DNA of 64,000 nt from an uncultured Porphyromonadaceae bacterium (GTDB taxonomy: Bacteria > Bacteroidota > Bacteroidia > Bacteroidales > Muribaculaceae). The stretch is taken from assembly GCA_902491625.1 (NCBI GenBank), contig CABUIO010000010.1, positions 1 to 64,000 of the forward strand, in the 5' to 3' direction. Below are positions 1-9,200 of the stretch, one piece after another. Position numbers and translations under genes: made by a program. The notes under the pieces are model-generated. The model worked only from the letters and a program-made list of their open reading frames with translations, was not told where the DNA came from and made no database searches. Position 1 is the stretch's first letter; the number at the start of each line of letters is the position of its first letter.

Positions 1-113
1 TAAACTTTTTCGCAAATGATTGATTATCAGATATGTTGTAAAACAGTTTTTTTCAGCATAAAAGGCAGCCCAATCATCAGACAAAGCCAAAAACGAGTCT
101 GACCAGACCGCTT

Positions 114-144
114 TTTGCCAATAAAATTTTATTGTGTACCTTTG
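114..144 (+). promoter_or_regulatory. Bacteroidota-type promoter of the flavin/Fe-S protein gene
   Basis: TTTG at 114-117 and TACCTTTG at 137-144 are separated by exactly 19 bp, matching the housekeeping sigma consensus of Bacteroidota (TTTG, 19-20 bp, TAnnTTTG). Transcription would begin near 150. This excludes the TTG at 115 as a start codon and supports the ATG at 172. Positions 1-113 are AT-rich and show no other feature. Confidence 0.75.
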
Positions 145-171
145 CCAAACCAATCTATTTTGCCTTCCACG

Positions 172-1626
172 ATGAAAAAAGGAATGTTCAAATTCAGTAA
201 TCTGATAGCGCTGACCGCATGTTTCGGACTGATGTGCCTTGTCGCCATACGACGCGACGGAATGTTATTCGGACAACGCGACACCGACAAGCAGCCTCCG
301 GTGGAATCCGTCGTAGCCACTCCAACACCTCAAATTCCCGCCACCGGAGCCACATATTCTGAAGCAGCTAATCCAAAGGCAACAGGCAACGCGACAGAGC
401 TGAACAATAAAGCCAAAGAAAATAACAAACCGGCAAAGGAGGACGCCAAATCCAAATCAAGTGTAAAGGATAAAAGCACGAAACCGCAAAAATCGGAAAC
501 CGCAAAAATCGTCCGCAAAATCGCGCCCGTCACAGACACCGTGATCACCTCTTCCCAATCCGGAATCGAAGGCTACAACGGACCTGTGCCGGTGCAGGTG
601 ACAATCAAGGATGGAAAGGTCGTCTCCGTCACGGCGCTTGACAATGACGAGACGCCGGGATTTTTCCGGAAAGTCGAGAACGGAGGACTTCTAAATTCAT
701 GGAATGGCAAAAGTGTGGCCGAGGCCGCGTCTATGAAAGTTGACGGTATCAGCGGAGCCACATATTCTTCAGAAGCCGTGATAGCAAATGTCACGGCAGC
801 ACTGCAGACAGCCGCGGCAGGAAAAGCAGTGTATGTAAAGGAGGAGTATCCCAATGCCGGTGCTTCACCTGAAAAGAGTGGCGACAAAAAAGTTTTAGAA
901 AAGAACGCATCCGCAACTCCCGACACACAAGAAGACACGTTAACAGACTCGGCCCCGACAGCGAAAATCGCGCCACAGCCGACAGCCATAGTGAAGCATG
1001 TCAAAAGAATCCACACTCCAAGGAAGCCCGGATTCACTCCGACATGGCAATGGATCGTCTCTTTAGCCGTCGTATGCTGCGGACTTATTTTACCGTTGTT
1101 CCTGAAAAAAAGATGGTACCGCAATCTCCAGCTCGTGCTGAATGTGGCCGTGCTCGGATTCCTTACCGGCACTTTCCTGAGCTATTCACTGATGGTGCGT
1201 TTCCTCTCGCATGGCATAGGAGACTGGGTGATGTCGCTTGTTGCCCTGATAATGCTTGCGGCAGCCTTCCTCATGCCGTTTCTGGGACGCAAGAACCATT
1301 ATTGCATGTGGATATGTCCGTTGGGCAGTGCGCAAGAGCTTATGGGCAAGATGGTGAAGAAAAAGCCGCGTATAGGCAAAAAAACCGTCAAGGTCCTTAC
1401 GCGCATACGCGAACTTCTTTGGTGTGTGCTGATGGTGGCTATGTGGATGGGAGCCTGGTATGAATGGATGGACTACGAGCCGTTCGCGTGCTTCATGGTG
1501 AAGGAAGCATCAGCAGCTGTAATTGTCACGGGAGCCGTGATCCTCGTTTTAAGCATTGTGATCAACCGTCCGTACTGCCGCTTCGTATGTCCCACCGGGA
1601 CTCTCTTCAAAATGGCGGAGAAATAA
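172..1626 (+). CDS. membrane FMN-binding / 4Fe-4S electron-transfer protein (NosR/PceC-like)
   Basis: 484 residues from ATG 172; an in-frame TTG at 115 lies inside the promoter and is rejected. The order is an N-terminal membrane segment (about 8-24), a charged Lys/Glu-rich linker, and an FMN_bind domain (about 125-225) with the flavinylation motif SGAT followed by YSS; Thr197 is the expected covalent FMN site. A second linker, about five membrane segments and two CX3CP motifs follow (Cys378/Cys382 and Cys469/Cys473), as in NosR and PceC. Known relatives move electrons across the membrane from quinol or ferredoxin to extracytoplasmic flavin. The flavin would have to be attached by an ApbE-type transferase, which is not in this window. 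The gene stands alone and converges on rlmN. The electron donor and acceptor cannot be deduced. Confidence 0.8.
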   Translation: MKKGMFKFSNLIALTACFGLMCLVAIRRDGMLFGQRDTDKQPPVESVVATPTPQIPATGATYSEAANPKATGNATELNNKAKENNKPAKEDAKSKSSVKDKSTKPQKSETAKIVRKIAPVTDTVITSSQSGIEGYNGPVPVQVTIKDGKVVSVTALDNDETPGFFRKVENGGLLNSWNGKSVAEAASMKVDGISGATYSSEAVIANVTAALQTAAAGKAVYVKEEYPNAGASPEKSGDKKVLEKNASATPDTQEDTLTDSAPTAKIAPQPTAIVKHVKRIHTPRKPGFTPTWQWIVSLAVVCCGLILPLFLKKRWYRNLQLVLNVAVLGFLTGTFLSYSLMVRFLSHGIGDWVMSLVALIMLAAAFLMPFLGRKNHYCMWICPLGSAQELMGKMVKKKPRIGKKTVKVLTRIRELLWCVLMVAMWMGAWYEWMDYEPFACFMVKEASAAVIVTGAVILVLSIVINRPYCRFVCPTGTLFKMAEK

Positions 1627-1655
1627 TCCGGCCCAACCGTCCAAAAAACTCATAT

Positions 1656-1679
1656 TTAGCGGGAACGGTTTCCCGCTGC
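1656..1679 (-). terminator. stem-loop overlapping the rlmN stop codon
   Basis: Arms AGCGGGAA (1658-1665) and TTCCCGCT (1670-1677) enclose a CGGT loop. The rlmN stop codon (1656-1658) touches the outer base of the stem. Reading on the minus strand, a T-rich stretch lies about 10 nt further on. It may end rlmN and, weakly, the convergent gene that stops at 1626. Confidence 0.45.
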
Positions 1680-2702
1680 GAGCTGACCGCAAGCCGCAGC
1701 TATATCCTCGCCTCTCGAAGCTCGGATAGTACAGATGATGCCCTTGGAGTTCAGGTAATTGCGGAAGATGATCATCTTCTCCTCGGAGGAGGGCACAAGG
1801 TCGACGCCGGGAATGGCGTGGAAGCGGATGAGATTGACGCGGCAATGCACGGAACCGATGAGAGACACGAGCAAGTTGGCGTGGGCGATGTCGTCGTTGA
1901 CGTTGCGCCACATTATATATTCCAACGAGAGGCGACGCTGATGCGAGAAGTCGTAGCCGGAGAGGAGTTTCATTACTGAGGCTATGGGATATGCCTTCTG
2001 CGCGGGCATCATCGAGGCACGCTGCTCCGGATCAGCTGTGTGGACGCTTACGGCTATGTGCACCTGAGTGCGGTCGAGGAGTTCCTTAAGCTCGGTAAGT
2101 TTGCCGACGGTGCTGACGGTGATTCGCTTGGGACTCCATGCGAAACCCCACGGCGCAGTGAGAATCTCAAGGACGATGAGGAGCTGCTGCAGATTGTCGA
2201 GCGGCTCACCCATGCCCATGAACACGACGTTGGTAAGATCGCCGTCGTCGCCGGCATTGCGGGGTGCGATGGAAAGGATCTGGTTGATGATCTCGGCGGC
2301 GGAAAGCTGCGACTTGAAGCCCGACTTGCCGGTGGCGCAGAAATAGCAGTTCATGCGGCATCCGGCCTGCGAGGAGACGCAAAGCGTGGCACGGTCGCGG
2401 TCGGGGATGTAGACGGATTCGATGCGTCGTGCGTTGCCGTAGTCAAAGAGATACTTCACGGTGCCGTCCTCAGACTTTGAAGCTTTGGCGGGAGCAATGC
2501 GCCCCACGGTATAGTAGGTGGAAAGCCATTCCTTGTTCTTTCTGGAGATGTTGACCATGTCGTCGAAACTATCGACACGTTTCTTATATATCCACTCTGC
2601 GAGCTGTTTGCCGACGAAGTTGGGCATACCACCCTGCCGGGCCACGTTGGTGAGCTGTTCGAGAGTCATGCCGATTAGCGGCTGTCGAGATGAATTGTTC
2701 AT
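1656..2702 (-). CDS. rlmN: RlmN, dual-specificity 23S rRNA / tRNA adenine-C2 methyltransferase
   Basis: 348 residues from the ATG at 2702; a longer upstream reading would run through an intergenic hairpin and is not typical of the family. This radical SAM enzyme methylates C2 of A2503 in 23S rRNA and A37 in some tRNAs. The radical SAM cluster motif CX3CX2C is at Cys115, Cys119 and Cys122. The C-terminal SRGEDIAAACGQL block carries the conserved methyl-carrying Cys338. The N-terminal accessory domain has the expected FVGKQLAEWIY block. It follows the PpiD-like gene by 78 bp on the same strand with a strong hairpin between them, so cotranscription is uncertain. Confidence 0.95.
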   Translation of the reverse strand: MNNSSRQPLIGMTLEQLTNVARQGGMPNFVGKQLAEWIYKKRVDSFDDMVNISRKNKEWLSTYYTVGRIAPAKASKSEDGTVKYLFDYGNARRIESVYIPDRDRATLCVSSQAGCRMNCYFCATGKSGFKSQLSAAEIINQILSIAPRNAGDDGDLTNVVFMGMGEPLDNLQQLLIVLEILTAPWGFAWSPKRITVSTVGKLTELKELLDRTQVHIAVSVHTADPEQRASMMPAQKAYPIASVMKLLSGYDFSHQRRLSLEYIMWRNVNDDIAHANLLVSLIGSVHCRVNLIRFHAIPGVDLVPSSEEKMIIFRNYLNSKGIICTIRASRGEDIAAACGQLAAGNRSR

Positions 2703-2723
2703 AAAGATTTCTTTATGTGACGA

Positions 2724-2760
2724 GCGGCAGCCGGAAGGAGAATCAAGCTCCGGCTGCCGC
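2724..2760. terminator. 12-bp stem-loop between ppiD-like gene and rlmN
   Basis: Perfect 12-bp arms at 2724-2735 and 2749-2760 (CGGCAGCCGGA with its complement, plus one outer G-C pair) enclose a 13-nt loop. There is no clear T-run on either side. It could attenuate read-through from the chaperone gene into rlmN or stabilise the upstream message. Confidence 0.5.
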
Positions 2761-2780
2761 ATCATTATAGTTCGAAAATA

Positions 2781-4925
2781 TTACTTGGTGCCCATAAGAT
2801 CGTAGCGGTTGTTCTCAACCTTTTTGTTGCCACGAAGGAGCTTGCCGATATTTGCGTAGGGAAGAGGCGACTGGCCGTTGAGCTGGTCGTAGTTGCCGTA
2901 GATGGCGCGGTAAACGCCATTCTGACGCTGATTGTCGACCGGAGTAGTGTTGGTGTTCTTGCTTACTACCTGATAAGCGTAGACGCCGTTATCACCCTTC
3001 ACGACATAGACCTTGGCACCGGGAACCGTACCCATGATGCGTGCGGAGACAGGGAGATCGCTGATCACGTTTGCACCGCCGAAGCGCATGTCGGCAACCG
3101 GAGTGACAGCCACGCCCATCGTGGAAGCGGTGGCGTTGATGTCGCCCTTGCCGCTGTATTTCTTGACGAGGTCGTCACCGGCCTTGCGACGCTTTGCCAT
3201 GTCGGTGAGACGCTCCTTAACGAGAGGATCGTTGACAGGGAGATATTCGTCAGCCTGATCAGCCACTACAGCGAGGTAGAGCCAGGGATCGCGGGAGTCG
3301 TTGTTGTCAAGCACATCGGAAATCTCGCCGGATGTCACGTCGCCCATCGCCCACTGCACGATGGCTGCACTGTTGGGGAAGGAGCGGAAACCGTAGCTTC
3401 CGTTGGGAGCCATCACGTTGGGTGTCGATGCGTTAATAGTATAAGGCATATACTGATAGCCGGCGGCGGCGGCATTCTTCTTGAATGCATCGGCGTTCTT
3501 ATATTTGTTGCCGAACGCCTCAAGTTTCTCGCGTGCCTCGGTCATGGTGTTGGACGAGGGAAGGAGCTCGTAGTTGGCGGCCTCGAACTGATAGACAGTT
3601 ACAGGGACAGCCTTCTCGACGCGTGCGAGGCGAGCGGGAGTCTTGGAGTCGCCGGCATTGACAGTCACGATGTCGCCAGCCACGGCGTTGTCAAACTTAG
3701 CCATCACGTCTGCGGGGATGCTGCCGCGCATACGTGGATTCTGGGCGAGAAGCACGTCCTTGCCGACGAATGTGGCCTTGTTGGCAGTGCGGGCAGCCAC
3801 GGAGTCGGCGGCAACGCCACTCTTAAGGACGTTCTGAAGGTCGGCCACCTGAGCGACCGGAATGTCGAAGACAGCGATCTCGACGGAGTCGTTGGCGACG
3901 GTAGAGCCGGTCTTCTTTACATTAATATAATAGTTGCCCTGCACGTAGCTCATCACGCTGTCGACGGGAGCGGAAGCGATCATGGCTGCGTTGTAGGGAT
4001 AGCGGACATAGTCGCCGGTGATATATTCCTGCGGGAGGGAAGCCTTATCGGCACGCACGCCCTGCTTCTGGAGATAGGCGTTGACGCCCTTGCCGTTGCG
4101 GAGTGAGTCGGCTGCGGCAGCGCTCACCTTCTGAGCAGCAGCGAGGTCGACGTTGGAGGGAGCCACGCGGGCATAAACGAACCCGATGGTCGTCGCAGGT
4201 TCGTCGAGTTTGAAGAGTTCCTTGTTTTCGTTGTAGAGTTTGTTGATGTCGGCGTCAGTGACCTTATATTGAGCGAGAAGCGCCTCGTCGAAAGGCTTGA
4301 CAGCGAGGTTGATGTTGAGCGACTCGGTGGCACGGGCCTGCATGTCCTTGCGGTCAAGAGTGTTGGGGCGTACCGCACCGGCCATCAGGTTCTCATAGAG
4401 ATGACGCTTGACAGCCTTGCGCACCTGGCTCTCCATGGAGATCCATCCCTGCTTGAGGGCGTCGACATCCTGCTGCTTTAGACCGTATTTGCCGGGATTG
4501 TTGATCATCTCGGAAGCCTGGGTGGCATTAACGCCGGGAGGGAAGTTGCGAGCGAGGAAGAGCTGCACGGGAGGAAGCGGCATGTCGAAGATATAGAACG
4601 CGAGATCCTTGTCGTCGACCTCGATGCCCATCTTGTCGACAGCCTCATCAAGGAAAGCCTCGTCGATGAGCTGCTGGAGAGCGACAGCAGAGATTTCGGA
4701 CTGGTCAGCGCCCTGATCCCTGTAGAGGTCGGAGAGCATCTGCTCTCGCTGCTGATATTCGCTTATTTCAATTTTCTTGTCGCCAGCCTTGGCGATGCGT
4801 GTGCCTTTGCCGAAGAGGTTGCGGCCGTTGGAGATGGCGTCGCCCACGATGAACGCGAGCAATGCAACGCCAATAACGATAATCAGGAATACCGATTTGC
4901 TCCTAATTTTCTCAAGAGTTGCCAT
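2781..4925 (-). CDS. SurA/PpiD-like periplasmic peptidyl-prolyl isomerase/chaperone
   Basis: 714 residues. A short cytoplasmic start (MATLEKIRSKS) is followed by one membrane anchor (about 13-30) and a long periplasmic part beginning with a SurA_N-like segment (about 40-180), the PpiD arrangement. Bacteroidota homologues of this length are annotated as SurA N-terminal-domain proteins or peptidylprolyl isomerases that help fold outer-membrane proteins. The parvulin core in the middle is divergent and I cannot point to a full set of isomerase active-site residues, so a pure chaperone role is possible. A promoter lies about 100 nt upstream (5026-5057). Confidence 0.8.
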   Translation of the reverse strand: MATLEKIRSKSVFLIIVIGVALLAFIVGDAISNGRNLFGKGTRIAKAGDKKIEISEYQQREQMLSDLYRDQGADQSEISAVALQQLIDEAFLDEAVDKMGIEVDDKDLAFYIFDMPLPPVQLFLARNFPPGVNATQASEMINNPGKYGLKQQDVDALKQGWISMESQVRKAVKRHLYENLMAGAVRPNTLDRKDMQARATESLNINLAVKPFDEALLAQYKVTDADINKLYNENKELFKLDEPATTIGFVYARVAPSNVDLAAAQKVSAAAADSLRNGKGVNAYLQKQGVRADKASLPQEYITGDYVRYPYNAAMIASAPVDSVMSYVQGNYYINVKKTGSTVANDSVEIAVFDIPVAQVADLQNVLKSGVAADSVAARTANKATFVGKDVLLAQNPRMRGSIPADVMAKFDNAVAGDIVTVNAGDSKTPARLARVEKAVPVTVYQFEAANYELLPSSNTMTEAREKLEAFGNKYKNADAFKKNAAAAGYQYMPYTINASTPNVMAPNGSYGFRSFPNSAAIVQWAMGDVTSGEISDVLDNNDSRDPWLYLAVVADQADEYLPVNDPLVKERLTDMAKRRKAGDDLVKKYSGKGDINATASTMGVAVTPVADMRFGGANVISDLPVSARIMGTVPGAKVYVVKGDNGVYAYQVVSKNTNTTPVDNQRQNGVYRAIYGNYDQLNGQSPLPYANIGKLLRGNKKVENNRYDLMGTK

Positions 4926-5025
4926 TATGCAATGTTGCTATAAAATGTTGATATGGTTTATATTCAAATAGTTAACTACAATCTTGACTCATGCAGACCA
5001 TCAAGAAATGATGGTTTGCAGCACG

Positions 5026-5057
5026 CAAAGATAATAATTTCCGTGTTAATAGCCAAC
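5026..5057 (-). promoter_or_regulatory. promoter of the PpiD-like gene with a 5' hairpin
   Basis: On the minus strand TATCTTTG (5026-5033) is preceded by GTTG (5054-5057) at 20 bp, a near-consensus promoter. The predicted transcript begins near 5020 and immediately folds ACCATCA/TGATGGT (5009-5015 with 4997-5003), a 7-bp stem at its 5' end. The leader is about 95 nt. Confidence 0.55.
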
Positions 5058-5070
5058 ATATTCAAACAAA

Positions 5071-5237
5071 TTAAGACCTCATCCCACAAAAAAATGTTAA
5101 CGCAGGGGTCGTAGGCTTTAGATGATTTTTGCCATGCAGGTTCGGGAGCATAGCGAGTTATGCGACTGAACCCAAAGGCCGAAGATGGCCATAAGCCTCG
5201 GCCCCTGTGCTAACTTTTTTTGCGGGATGGGGTCTAA
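5071..5237. repeat. inverted-repeat intergenic element A
   Basis: An imperfect palindrome of about 165 bp. The left part runs from TTAAGACC (5071-5078) through a poly-A stretch to GTTAACGCAGGGG (5096-5108). The right part mirrors it: GCCCCTGTGCTAAC (5200-5213), a poly-T stretch and GGTCTAA (5231-5237). The inner segment at 5145-5177 contains GGAGCATAGCG followed by TATGCGACTGAA, which recurs with few changes in element C at 23.67 kb. No protein is plausible across it. Confidence 0.6.
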
Positions 5238-5443
5238 GAGTATGTTTACTTTTAAACCAAATTAAACTTATCTCTTTTAAACCGAGTATGTTTTCTGAAT
5301 TTTTGACTTCATCACAAATGATCTTTCCGGCGCTTTCAGCGAGTCTCATCGGTCACGATGCCCGCATCGCTTCCTCTTCGACCCGCTGAAATCCCTCGAA
5401 AATCTTTATTTGTGATAAAATCATTTAAAAGTAAACATACTCT
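5237..5443. repeat. inverted-repeat intergenic element B (20-bp perfect ends)
   Basis: The 207-bp segment is bounded by a perfect 20-bp inverted repeat: AGAGTATGTTTACTTTTAAA at 5237-5256 and its complement at 5424-5443. Nested complementary blocks lie inside: ATCACAAAT with ATTTGTGAT, TTTCAGCG with CGCTGAAA, and a central GATGCCCGCATC. The whole element can therefore fold into one long interrupted hairpin. An inner motif (TCGGTCA, then ATGCCCGCAT) recurs in element C. It ends just upstream of the Crp-like gene's promoter. It resembles a MITE or REP-type unit; no transposase is seen. Confidence 0.65.
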
Positions 5444-5458
5444 AATAAAAATTTTTCG

Positions 5459-5466
5459 TACCTTTG
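5459..5466 (+). promoter_or_regulatory. -7 promoter element of the Crp-like gene
   Basis: TACCTTTG at 5459-5466 matches the Bacteroidota -7 consensus, 32 nt before the ATG. No TTTG occurs at the expected upstream distance; that position lies at the right end of element B, so the element may supply or alter the promoter. Confidence 0.55.
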
Positions 5467-5497
5467 TGAGTCCCGAGCGTTTAGAGATTGTACGACA

Positions 5498-6067
5498 ATG
5501 GAGAGACTGAAAGAACTATTGAAGGCCGAATCCGCCTCTATATATTTTCCGCCTGAAGATATTATAGATGAGTTTCTGGCGAAGTGCGAACTGCTGCATT
5601 TCGACACCTACGACAATATCATCGATATCGGAGAGGTGAAGCCCGACATATACATACTCAAGAGCGGGGTCCTCCAGAAGGTAGTGATACACAACGACCA
5701 AGAGATCACTCACAGTTTCGGCACCGAGGGTACCATCTTCATGTCCTATTCCTCCTTTCTTCTCGGCCAACCCTCCTGCATCCGCATCTCGGCATGCTGC
5801 AAATGCGAGGTATGCCGTATCGGACAGGCCGACTTCATGGAAATGCTCAGCCGACACAACGAATTTTCGCTATGGTTTCTGCATGTGTGTCTGTTTCAGC
5901 TATACATCCATGACTACAAATCCTCCATCAAACAGGGCGACGCCCTGTCGCGCTACAACAAGATGATGGCCGACCGGCCGGAGATTTTCCAACAGGTGCC
6001 GCTGAAGATGATAGCCTCGTATCTTGGCATCACGCAACAGCATCTTTCGCGCATAAGGCGCAAATAG
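5498..6067 (+). CDS. Crp/Fnr-family transcriptional regulator
   Basis: 189 residues. The N-terminal two thirds form a cyclic-nucleotide-binding-type beta-roll (about 25-120; segments around DIYILKSGVLQKVV and HSFGTEGTIF). The C-terminal helix-turn-helix is at about 165-187 (IASYLGITQQHLSRIRRK). Several Cys residues (CCKCEVC, about 106-112) sit in the sensor domain. They are not in the Fnr [4Fe-4S] arrangement, so redox sensing is only a possibility. Targets are unknown; the neighbour downstream on the same strand is the large secreted protein, which has its own promoter. Confidence 0.85.
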   Translation: MERLKELLKAESASIYFPPEDIIDEFLAKCELLHFDTYDNIIDIGEVKPDIYILKSGVLQKVVIHNDQEITHSFGTEGTIFMSYSSFLLGQPSCIRISACCKCEVCRIGQADFMEMLSRHNEFSLWFLHVCLFQLYIHDYKSSIKQGDALSRYNKMMADRPEIFQQVPLKMIASYLGITQQHLSRIRRK

Positions 6068-6153
6068 GTGCATACCCGATGAACATAGATTAAAAAAACG
6101 TGGCCGCACCTGTTAAAGATATGCGGTAATGTTTCATGTCTGAGTGTTTTGAT

Positions 6154-6161
6154 TAATTTTG
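6154..6161 (+). promoter_or_regulatory. -7 promoter element of the large secreted protein gene
   Basis: TAATTTTG at 6154-6161, with a partial upstream box (TTTC at 6132-6135, 18 bp). The leader to the ATG at 6283 is about 115 nt. Confidence 0.45.
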
Positions 6162-6282
6162 CGTTTGTACACCTCCGAAAAGCATTTTATGCCATAAACC
6201 CCGGAGGTCAGCCCAAAGATAATACAATACATTATCAATAATGCCGTGAAAGTGGCTTTTACGGCAAAAACAACGAACCATT

Positions 6283-9200
6283 ATGAATCAAAAAATCAAA
6301 GCGCTCTTGCTTGGAGGCAGTGCATTGCTTCTGTCTCTCGTGGCATCTCCGGACATATCCGCCGGGGGACAATACGTCCGTAAGGGAAAAGGAATCTCTC
6401 CGTCCGCTCCAAGTAAATGCTTCAAGTCGAAACTTGCGATGATGAACCGCAAATCAGGGGAATCGAAACTGTTCATGCGCTCGGGGCGTGAAAAGGTCGT
6501 GGCACCCTCTACACGGCGGCTCACAAAGAGATCGGCAGCCATCGCCCAAAGCGTATATACCGGCATCGTGTACGGTTCCGGCAATTTTCAGTTGGGCTAC
6601 GGGCTCCTCAATCCAACCAACGGCGCCTGGATTCCCAAAGTCGAAGACGGCATAAGCGTGCAGTCCATCGGCTATAGTGAGGAGCGCAACGAGGTCTATA
6701 CGCTTACATATAATGTCTATGAAGAGGGATATGGAGAGATCAGCTCCAACGTCTACGATTTCTCCTCGGGAGAGAAAAAGAACAGCCGCATCATCACCAC
6801 ATCCGAGGAATTCGAAAACTTCCCCATTTACGGCGCATACTTGCCCGAAGAAAACGCGTTCTACGGATACGGCAACGCCGGATGGGTAAAATGGGATATG
6901 GCTTCGCTTACAGGAAGCGTGATAAAAAGCTATACCGTGCAAGAGGGAGAGAAGAACCTCACGCCATCTCTGTGCTATGATTATAACCGCGACTCGTTCG
7001 TGGGAATAGTATTTGACAATAAAGGTGCGGAACTCGTGCTTGTCAACAAATCCACAGGACACTCCAGCACACTGTCCCCGCTACCGGTACCGAGCGCATA
7101 CGTGGGCGGCATGTGCTACGATTCCGCCTCGGGACAGTATATCTGGAATCCCAACGATGACAACACCTCAGAGATAGTAGCTATCGACGCCACCAGCTTC
7201 GATGTCACAGATCTCTGCACACTGAACTCGATAGTGGAGACCGGATGTATGTTCCTGCCTCCGGTCGAGACGCCGGCGGAACCCGACGCGCCCAAGAGTC
7301 CGGAATTCACCGGCAGCTCCTTCGTCGGAGGGGCCTCCACGGGAACAATCACGTTCCGGCTACCTTCGGCACTCAACAACGGCACTGCGATCACCGGCGA
7401 TGTAAACTACACAGTGACTGTGAACGCCAACACCATAGCATCGGGCAAGGGAACAGCCGGCAGCGAGGTCACGGTGGAAGTTGGCGAATCCGCCGGACTC
7501 ACACAAGGCTATGCCACTTTCCGCATCAACGCCGAGAAAGGGGGCAAGAAGTCCGACACCTGCAAGGGCAAGGTATGGATCGGCAATGACACGCCCGTGG
7601 CTCCCGCCAATGTGAAGCTCACCCCGGCGCAGGTCACCTGGGATGCCGTGACAGAGGGTGTCCACGGGGGCTACGTGGATCCTTCCGACATATATTACAC
7701 CGTATCTCTCAACGGCGAGGTCGTGGCCGACTACGTGACGGGCACCACGAGTATATCCGGCCTGACTCTTTCCTCCCCTCTCGACACCTATCTGGCCACT
7801 GTGACAGCCACCAGCCACGGCCTGACCTCTCTTCCGGGCAAGTCCAACGACATCACCTACGGCGAGCCCAAGGGGGAGCCATATTACATCGAGCCTACCC
7901 GCGAGGAGTTTGAAAAATGCGTGATATTCAACGTCAACGGCGACACCGACTTCTCCGGTGCGGAACAGACATGGCGATTTGACGAATGGTCAGGATACGG
8001 CAACGCATTCTCTTGCAATGACGATTGGCAGACCGTCTCCGATGACTGGATATTCCTTCCTCCGGTGAACATCAAGAACACAACCAATCTCCACCGCTTC
8101 ACCATGCAGGCATGGTGCGGAGGCGGCGCAAGCTCTCCCGACAAACTCGAGGTCTGCCTATGCGAGGCACCCACTCCCGACTCACCGGGAAAAATGTGGA
8201 TTATGCATGATCTGGACATTGTCCATGACGCCTATGCCGCCGGAAAATACAGCAAACTCTTCAATATCAGCCATTCAGGCAACTACTATATAGGCATCCA
8301 CAACATCACGGCCAACGGATGGTACACCGTGAACGTCAACAATATCCGTCTGGAGGTGACCGATCTCGACAACAATTCCGCAGCTGCCGTGACCGACCTC
8401 GCCGCCACCGCGGCCGAGAACGGAGGCCTCAGCGCCACCGTCACTTTCCGGATGCCCTCCACCACCATCGGCGGTTTCAGCCTTCAGGGGGATCTGACAG
8501 CCACGATAGTCTCGCCCGCCGAGACCCTCACTGTCAGCGGCGCTCCCGGCTCGGAGCAGTCGGTAGTGATCAAGACCGTACAGTCCACCGAGACCGAGGA
8601 GAATCTGATCACCGTCACCACCTCGACCGACGGCAAGAACGGCGACGCAGCCAGCATCAAGGTCTATACCGGCGTTGTCGTGGCCGGACCTCCCACAGAT
8701 ATCCGGATGGAATTCGACAAGGACAATATGGGAGGCGTATTGAAATGGAACGCTCCCACATCGGCTCTCAATGTCTATGAAGGATATATCGGCGATACGT
8801 TCGAATATACCGTATGCGAGCTTATTCCGAGCTATATCGAGCAGGTGTGGAAACCGATTGAGAACATAGGCAACGCCACCGAATACCGCATCAAACTTCC
8901 CGATGACACCAAGCAGTCGGTCTACGGCTACGGTGTGATAGCATCCAACGCAGCGGGCTGCGGCGGCAAGATGATCCTCAACGACAAGTATTATTCCCGC
9001 GACGAACCTGCCATGGCCGGTCGCAATTTCGTGCTCGGCAAACTCTATGAGCTTCCCGCCATAGAGGAGATCACGCCGGACAATGTGGCCTCCAACACTC
9101 TGCCCTACGGTCCAATGACCTTCAACAAGATAAGCGGCGGCGGCTATTTCGACACCCCCACCCTTATCGACAACTCCACCTCTCCGCTCGATTCCTACCA

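Noticed and set aside
115..171. TTG start for the flavin/Fe-S protein
   Set aside because: The stretch contains both promoter boxes, so it is not transcribed; ATG 172 begins a normal membrane segment.
5158..5349. small frame across inverted-repeat elements A and B
   Set aside because: It spans two palindromic elements; no ribosome site or conserved sequence.
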